Shown: positions 14,734 through 23,700 of the stretch, piece by piece | Layout: every line of letters begins with the position of its first letter | Position numbering within the stretch: the stretch's first letter is position 1 | Assembly (NCBI GenBank): GCA_964629965.1 | Contig: CAZVRZ010000080.1 | Location: 1 to 25,006, forward strand | DNA: 25,006 nucleotides | Direction: 5' to 3' | Source: CAZVRZ01 sp964629965 | Lineage (GTDB): Bacteria > Chloroflexota > Anaerolineae > Anaerolineales > UBA4823 | Position numbers and translations under genes: made by a program | The notes under the pieces: model-generated | Database searches by the model: none | What the model was told of the DNA's origin: nothing | What the model saw: the letters and a program-made list of their open reading frames with translations, nothing else

Positions 14734-17700
14734 GGAACCCTGGAAGAGAGTCTGTACTTCAGCCGTAGAAAGGGCGCGGTTGAAGATACGGAAATCACTC
14801 AACCAACCGCGCAAGGGTTTGTAGAGGCCATCCAGATTAAGGGCACGGTTTGACCCCAACCAGAGAGGGGTTCCCGAATCGATCTGGGTAAGATCCGCAT
14901 CACTAAAGCCATATCCGGACTCCGCGCCATCGATAAAAATGGTGAAGAAACCACTCAGATCGCGCACTACCACCAGGTGATGCCAGGCATCCGGTTTGAT
15001 CTGTCCACCATCTGCAACCGCTTGTAGTGAGACGCCATCGATACGCGTTTGAACCGTGAGATGGTGGTTGACATCCAATTGCAGGGAGAAATCGTCGCCG
15101 CTGGCGTTGCTCCAGTGCAGCAGATCTCGATAAGCGTTGTTACCGTTGAGTTTAATCCACAAGCTCAAGGCGAAAGGTCCGCTGCCGAAATCGAAATCGG
15201 GCGAATCAGGGATCATCACGCTATCATTCACACCATCCAGACCGATTGAACTACGGTAGGGGCCGGGCTGCCCGGTGGAGGGGCATTGAAGTCCTTCACA
15301 AGAGCCGTTATGTCCGTTTCCAGAAAGATCTCGGAAGGTCAGAATATCATTGGATGTAGCGGAATCGTCCAGCGGTAGAACAGCTACCTCACCAGCGGTA
15401 ACATCATTGAAGTACGGTGATCCCGGCAGGACAGAAATAAAGCCAACTTCCAGGTAATCCACCCCTAAGACAGTGGGGTCATCCCCACAAGAATCTGACT
15501 GCGCATAAAATGGGATGCTGGTTGAATCAACATATCCGGAATTCCATTCTGCCACCCGCCCACCACAAACCGAAATTTGACCACTGACACCCTCTCCCTG
15601 GATATCAAGCTGACAGGCTGTATTACGGTGGGTATATTTATTCCAGGTATAAGTTTTAGCCTCTGCAGCGAAGGTCCCCGCTGGGAAATCAGCCAGGGTG
15701 GTATTATTGCAGCGTAATTTGATCGCTACTTGATCACCGCCCTCAGAAGGGGTGTTCCAGGTGATGCTAAGCGGCACGGGTTTCTCACTGATGCGGCCTG
15801 ACAGAGTTGTCGAGAGGTTGAGTGTAGCATTCAATGGGATACTTTTATCCAACTGCACCAAAGGTGCAGTGGCATCAATTTCGATCTGAATCTCGCGGAC
15901 AGAGGTATGACGATCGTACTGGTCTTCAGACAATCCCGGTAAGAGTGTGATATTGTCGCTGGCCTCCACCCTCAAGATGTAGGCTCCACTGGATTGGTTA
16001 TCGGTGAGGAGATAATCCAGCGACCACTGGTTACCACTGACGACCGCGGTCTGCTGTCCTCCGCCTACGCTGCCCCCCTCTGGGGTCAGCAGGGTGACGT
16101 ACACGCTCTGTGGGTCTACTCCGCTACCCGTAGATCCATCCGCTAAACCCGGATCCCTGACGGTACCGCTGAGATGCACTGCCCAGGCATTGGATTGGCT
16201 GGGATGAGGGAAAGCGGATAACAAGGCGCCATCCGAAATACTGAATCCTAAGATAGGCGCTTGATCATCTACATAAACAACCAGGCTAGCATTGGTTTGG
16301 GATGGGTTGCCGACCCGGTCGGTGGCGCTCGCCTCAAGGATGTGGCGTCCATCAGACGCCGGTTCGAAGAGTGGACACCAGGCCCCATCCCCCTGGCTAT
16401 CCTCGCAGAGGTGCACCGGATCTTCAATTACTGGGGAACAGGCGCCAGTCGATTGACAGCTGCCAAAGCTGACCTGAGCCACTCCCGAGGTTTCATCCGC
16501 AGCCATGGCGATTAATTGGACACCGGCCTTTGGTAAATAGGTCGCCGGGGTGTGCAAACTCACTGTGGGATTATCGTCATCAACTACAATGTTGGTGTGC
16601 TGGCGCTCTTGCACCCAGCCGGATTGATACTGGTAGATGGCGTAGACCTCGGCATCTGAAAGCGGGCGGCTGTACAGAGTGACTTCATCCAACTTTCCAG
16701 CAAAACCATGCCCCCAGATGGCATTGTATTCGTTCAGACCGCCGATTTGGAGTGTGTAATCAGGTTCTCCCACTTGGCAGGGTTGGACAATGTCGAAATC
16801 TTCACTTTCCCAAACCGCTTGTTCGGAGCCGTTCAGGTAAAGACGCAGGAATTTGCCGTCGAAAGTTGCCATCAGATGATTCCAGTGATCTTTGATCAGA
16901 CTGACTTCACTGGTGGCTTTGGCAAATTGGTTGCTGCAGAACTGATCAAATTCCACACTGGGAATCAGGCTATCGGCTTCGATAAATAGACGATAGTTGG
17001 TGAACAGGGGTTGGGCCGAGGTTGCCGGGGCCCAAAGCCCTTGCATGATGAGGTCCTGATCGTTGAGGCGCCTCCCGGTGGGGTAAACCCAGGCGCCCAC
17101 GCTGAAACGATCTTGCAGCAAAGCAGAGTCATTCTCGACCACGACGACATCATTTAAACTGTCGAACTGTGCGGCAAAATCGAGCTGCCCTTCAATAGCA
17201 TCTCCGGTATCCGGACAGGTGTAGGCAGTGCATTGACCGTGGTTAGCGCTGTTGGCCGAATCTGGAAATTGAGTTGCGCCGTAGGACTCGTCGAATTTCA
17301 TCTGAAAGACCGGAGCGCGCTGGAAGATATTTTCGATTTCGGCATCAGAAAGCGCCTGGCTGAATATGTACACATCATCGATCTGGCCAGCGAAATAGTC
17401 GCTGGAAAAGGATGAAGAACTGCCTACGGCAGCGTTCCCCGTACATTGTTGCATCTCTCCGGGAGCATCTACGGAAGCGATCAATTCTCCGTTTTGATAG
17501 AGCAGCACCTGGGCGCCATCATAAACACCAGTCAGGTGCGCCCATTGATCGGCAGGGAGGCTGGCATCAGCCAGCGCTAATTGCCAGGTAGCCTCGCCAT
17601 CCTTCAGCACGTTCACTGCGAACTGGGGATAGTACAGGGTATCGCTGAGCACCAGGGAAAGCTGGAAACCGCAATCCTCGGATTCTTTGTATGACATAAT

Positions 17701-20700
17701 CCCTTGATTCTCCCCGGTAGCACTCCTCCAGTTGACCCAGGCTGAAACGGTCGTCTGGTCGAAGCTGCCGAAATCACTCAACTCGATGCGGTCGCTCTCA
17801 GCGGCTTCGAATCCTGCCGCTCGATTGATGCGCCCCGAAAGTCCGGTGGTCGGGCAGCCGTTCCCCGCAGTTTCCATACAAGTGCCATCCTGCTCCGCGG
17901 GGGATGAATCGCTAAACAGGGTTTCGCCGGGCGGCTGGTCGAGTTCCAGGTGCAAGGCGGTGCTCATGCCCCAATACATATTCTCGATAGCGGCAGCATC
18001 GAGCACATTACGAAAAATCTGCACTTCATCGATCTGCCCATTGAAAGGACGCGAATCATGCTGATATTTGTAGGAGAAGTACCCACCGACCTCCCCGCTG
18101 AAGGTGTGGCAGGAGGTGAAATCGCCCCAGTCCGGGCCATAAATACAGGGTTCAGAGGGAATCCAGCCTGTGCTGGGATCGGTGATGCTGGTCGTCCAAC
18201 CTTCGATGGCTTGATCCCCATCGTTGGCGCTGGAACCGCAGGTGGTACCCTCGTCATCTTCCCAAATATGTAGCCAACCGACATCCTCAAAATCTGTGCT
18301 TACTCCGATAGGATACATATTATCTTCTTTGATTTGCCGATCGAAGATACTGCTGCTATCGAAGGCCATGCAAAATTCGTTATCGCCACCGCCCTGGTCG
18401 TAACCGGTATGGTTAAGGTAAACATCGCCAAATTCGATCTCACCAGTGTGGCTGGAACGGCCGATCTCGAAATATTTCGTATCGGTCGGGGTTTTCCCGG
18501 CAAAAATCCCGGCATCTTGATCGACCAGTTCGCCGTTGATATAAAGCTTAAGCATGCCATTGGCAAACGTGAGCACCACGAAATTCCACTGGTTGTCGGG
18601 CAGGATGCCTGGCGGGCTGTTGTAGTAATCCACCCAGCCGCTATCGTCGGCGAAGCCAAAGCGCAGGCGGTTGGAATAATCACGTGCATCCGGGTCATAA
18701 ACCAACTGGCGCTGCAAGCTGGGGTAAGCATCCGCACTGCCGCTGTTCCAACCCAGAATACCCTCGGGGAGGAACTGGTCGCACAACACGCCCCCAGTGA
18801 CATCCCGCCAGAGGATGCAGTTTTCCGACTCATAGGCGGATGCAGGGTTGGGGTTCACCCAGGTAGCGATGGTGAAGTAACCAGCGCTTAAATCCAGGCT
18901 AGCATCCTCCTCCATGTAGATAAATTTATTCTTCCCCTCAAAAGCTGCCGCCGAACCAAGGATACCACCGCTGGAATGCGTCGGGCAATACCCGGCATCA
19001 CAAGCGCCATCATTCTCGAAGGCCGAACTATCGGGCCAGCCAGTGGTTCCATTGAAGGTCATGTAAAAGACAGGTTGATTAAAGAGGCTGCGAGCCTGCG
19101 AAGCGCTCAGAAATTCATCATAAACGCGCACATCATCAACCAAGCCAGTGAAATTGGCTTGGCCCGTTTTGGCGCTGTGCCCGATATAAACCCGCGCGCT
19201 GCGAGCTTGGGCGGCGCGGGCATCCGAGCCGGCAGCAATGATGAGGCCATCCACATAGAGCACCTGCCCTGGGCTGCCGTTGCGGGCGTTTGGGCCGAAG
19301 GTGTGTACCACGTGATGCCATTCTTTGTCATTGTAGCTGCTACCTACGCCACTACATTTTATCTCTGGTACGTTATCATAATACACCTCGGCGCAAACCC
19401 ATCCGTTCTGGAGATAGACCTGGGTTCCGGTATTGTGCGCGACTGAGAAGAGAGTGCCGTTGGGCTGGTCCGTGTTGAACCACAGGGAAACGGCATACCC
19501 GGTTTCGGGGGGATCGGCGGGAGAAGAGATATAGCTGCTCCCGTTAAGTGAGAGGGCGTTGCCAAAGCGCCCGCTGACGGAGGTGCAATCACCGGTGCAC
19601 ACGCCATCGTGGGCGTTGCCGGAACGGTCGCTGGTAATCGGATCTTCGAAGGGCAGCCACAGAAGGGCACTACGGGCCAGGCTGGTCCAGTCGATTATGG
19701 ATGCTCCCACTACCTGAGTCAGGCTGTAGACCCCACGAGCATCCGCGGCTACCACCACTTCACCCGTCAGAGTAGCCGTTTCCTTGGGCTGCAGGATAAA
19801 TGCTTCAGGGAATATACCCGTCTCTAACCCGGCTGGAAAATCATAGCTATGCAAACCCTGGGCGTAACGGTTAAGCAACTCGTTTTTGAGGTCAGCCTGG
19901 TATTGGAGTGTATCTGATGGGCTGACATAACCATCACTGGCGATATATGCTCCATCGGCGGACCTTTCATTGACCGAGGCTTGCATGGTCAATACCTTAT
20001 CGGCGCTGGGCAAGTTCGGGTTGAAACCATAACGAAATTCGTCAGCGTCGGTCAGTTCGTCGCCATCGCCGTCGATTTCGAGCGGGTCGGAGGTGACCCA
20101 GGTGGTCAATGGAGTGCTATCCGGCAGTACCGTATAGACAAATTTCCAGCCGCCGAGCCACTCGTTGTAATCACCGTCATTGTCCTGGTCAAATTGATCC
20201 TGGTGCAGGACTTCCTGGCCATCCCACAGTCCATCGCCATCCGTGTCTTTGCGGAAGGGGTGGCTGCCAATTTGCACTTCCTGGTAATCGCTCAGGCCGT
20301 CGGCGTCACTATCGCGGCTGTCTGGGTTGCTGCCAATGGATGCTTCAAAGGCATCCGAAAGCCCATCGGCGTCGCTGTCCCAGAGCAGGTCGTTGCTATC
20401 TGCCCCGAAGGGGATCGTATCGCCGTCGGCGTCTTTAAGGCGCGGGAAGCTGGGAGTCGAATCGCCGTAGTCATACTGCCCCCAGGCCAGGGCGTAGCCA
20501 TCGGCAAAGGATTGCAAGCTGTAGAACTCATCCAGGGTGGCAGGGAAAACGTCAAACTGGAGCATATCGCCGAGTGGGAAATGATTGGTATCGCTCTCGG
20601 TACGGACGTAGCAAACCCCGACGGCGCATTCCTGCATGGGGACCGCATATCCCTCAGAGAGGATCACCGACAGGGAGCGATTGATCCCGGCTTCTGTGAA

Positions 20701-23700
20701 TTCGAAGCGAGTGGGACCAGCCTCCCAGGATATGGAGACTGGGCCGTAGCCCTGCCATTCATCTGCCATCTCATTACGACCAATATCATCGTGCAGCGAA
20801 TCTTCACTATCCTGCAGTTCGTAAACGAATGTGGAGCTGCGCAGGTTTTCTAAATCATACTGGTACCAGTAGGCTTTGCCGACATTCTCGGGCAGATCCA
20901 CCAGATCAATCGTGTTGGTGCCTGACAGACTGACATTGACCTGGTTACCAACTGCCAGTCCCCTCTCAGGGTAAACCAGTTCGTTGCTATCCAGCTCGCC
21001 GAATTGGAGGCGGAAGGTCTCCCCTTCTTCAAGTTCGCTGTTTTGCAAATCGACCATGATCGTCCCGGCGTAAAAAACCCAGGAAAGTAAGGCGGAAACC
21101 AGGCCCTCGATGCCGCCACAGAGCCAGTCGCCAGCATCGTTGTAGGGATCGGTATCGCCTTCTTCCTCCTCATCCCAGCCAAATACCGCACAAATGGTGC
21201 TGATCAAGCCGTCGATCAGGTAGATCACTGCCGTGATGATTGCACCCACAATGGGAATGGCGTCGATAATGAACATGATAATCATCACAATGGTGTCCGC
21301 TACGGTTTGGGCGATCATCGTGCCCAACTCAATGTGGGTCAAATTGGTAAGCGCCACTGTCAAGATAAAGACAGCCCAGGTTGTCATCAAACCAATGACC
21401 AGCCCAAGAACGGCTAATTTTTTAGAGAAGTTCTTACCCCATTCGGCGGCAGTCTTGATCATTTTTGCGGTAGTGGTCAGACCGGTTTTGATCGCTTTTT
21501 GGATGGCGCTCAGCATCCCCTGGAGGTAGACCACCGCGTTGAGCATATTAAACACATAGACGGAAATTGAAAGGCCACTTTCAGCCTGGGTGGCTGCGAT
21601 GATGGTAAAGATCAATGATGCCGCCGCAACCCCCATCATGACTCCGATGCCGACTTTTCCAAAGGTCCCAATCTGCCCGAAGGTGTTTTTCGGATTGAAG
21701 GCTTCGCATATACTGCCAATCACCCCCTTAAAGCCTCCGGCTATGCCCACCAGGAAAGATTTGCTTGCGTTGCCAAAGTCGACTCTAAAACTAGATGAAT
21801 ACGGAAGGATCGCCTCGATAAACGCTTTTCCAAAACCATCCACAAAATCATTGACAAATCCGGATAACGCCCAATAAGAAGGAACGGCTACCCCCAGAAT
21901 CTCTACTGCTAAATCGTATAGGTAGGTATCAGAATCGCCACCTGCTTCGCCACTTTCCCAGGGGGTTTGCCAGGTTGGCGTATCTCCAACCGACACCAGC
22001 CCGGTTTGACCCATGTAATAGGCCACATAGATACTTCGGGCAATCAGCATTTGACCAATAACCGCTTCTGCGGAGTCGACATAGGGGTTTACATTTTCCG
22101 GCAGGCTCCCCAAGCCATCTTTGTAATCCACTTCCATCTTGTCCCAGTATTCCTGCATGGGGTAGGCTTCCCAGCCAATCATGTGCCCATCGGGTCCGAT
22201 TTCACTGTTATAGCGGTAAGGCACCCAGTTGATCGACGCCATGGTAGTGAGTTGGGTAGCATCGAGATCCAGTTCGAGAGCATTGTCAATCTTGCTACTG
22301 GCAATTTCCAAATTAACGCCGCGGAAGGTTTCTTCTCGGGCGAAGAGCAGCGTGGGTGTGGCGGTATTGCGGTACGAGTCAAATTCCCGATCGAGGAGGG
22401 CGGCGGTTTCCTGCATCGATATAAAGGCCAGATAATCCTGGTGATCATAGCTAAAATCTTCAACCCGAAGCTTGTCGATGGGGATGCCCCAACGCTGTTC
22501 GTCCCCATCCGGGACACTGCCATCTTGATTGAAGCGGTCTTTCAAAGAGGTGTTACCCCCGTTTCGTCCGGTGACGGACAAATCACGCAGCCCGTCTTCA
22601 TGACAAATCTGCTCATCCCCATCATCGACATAATCCGGGTTATTCGTGTCATCCCCATCCATACAATCGCGACCGGTGACGAAGGTTGCACTTAAGCCAC
22701 GCGCCAGGTGCCACAGGGAATCATCGGCCTGTAAATCGCTATCGTTTTGTGGATCTTCCCACAGGATGGCCATATCCAGACCATGATCTTCGCGCACAGC
22801 CAGTCCGGTGAGATACCAGGATTCGGAATAGGTGTGGACGATTTGCGGCTGATCCATAGTGCGGTGTGTTAGACACCACTGGGCGCGCTCGTTGGTGTAG
22901 GTATCGGCATCCTCCTGAGCTGCGGCGGAGGGTTCGAACCCAGTTATATCGCAGCCATCGGTCAGTACCTGTACCATCCAGATCACGCGCAAATTCTGGG
23001 TTTGCTGCCAGGTGGCATTCTCAGTGGGCCAGTAAAGCATGCGAGTGGCGAAAGCCGCCCGTCCATCACCGATAGAATCAATGACCATGCTGAGAGGCGC
23101 GTACGCTTTTAAGGTTCCGTCAGTATCCTGTTCGCGCACCGAGACACCGTAGGGCTGCAATGGTTTCAGGTCAATCATCTGATTTTCATAGGGTCCGTTG
23201 ATGATATTTCTGAGTGGAGCGCAGCGTTTGGTGCCTCCACTGGCAATGGTGAGAACATGGTTGCCATCTGCCAAACCGGTCAGGCGGGGATATTCGGGGG
23301 AGTCGAGGGTAATCAAGGCACCATCGTTTACAGTATCACTGTAAAGCGGGCTGCCCTGTGCGGGGCAGGTCCCATCATACAGCTCGATTTGATAATCGCC
23401 AGGATTGGCGAAATCAAAAGTCAGGCGAGTCTGGGCATCATCATCTGCCAAATCGATATGTTCCAGGCTGATGGTTGCCCAATCACTTTGATCGACCTGG
23501 ACAACGACAGTCGTGGTAGGGGTAGTGAGCGGCAGGGGAACTTGATCGCCCATGCTGGCAGGGAATTCGATCTCCAACATGGGGATCAGACGCATATCGC
23601 CATAACTGAGTTGGGGATCGAGGGGCTGGTTGGGATCACGAACGGCAGGATTATCGCTGGTGGCGTAGGTAGTATTTTTCCCGCGCTGCACCTGGCCTTC

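Noticed and set aside
19981..22695. Long plus-strand open frames (19981-20853 and 21967-22695)
   Set aside because: Both lie antisense to clear TSP3 and neighbouring coding sequence, and their translations look non-coding.
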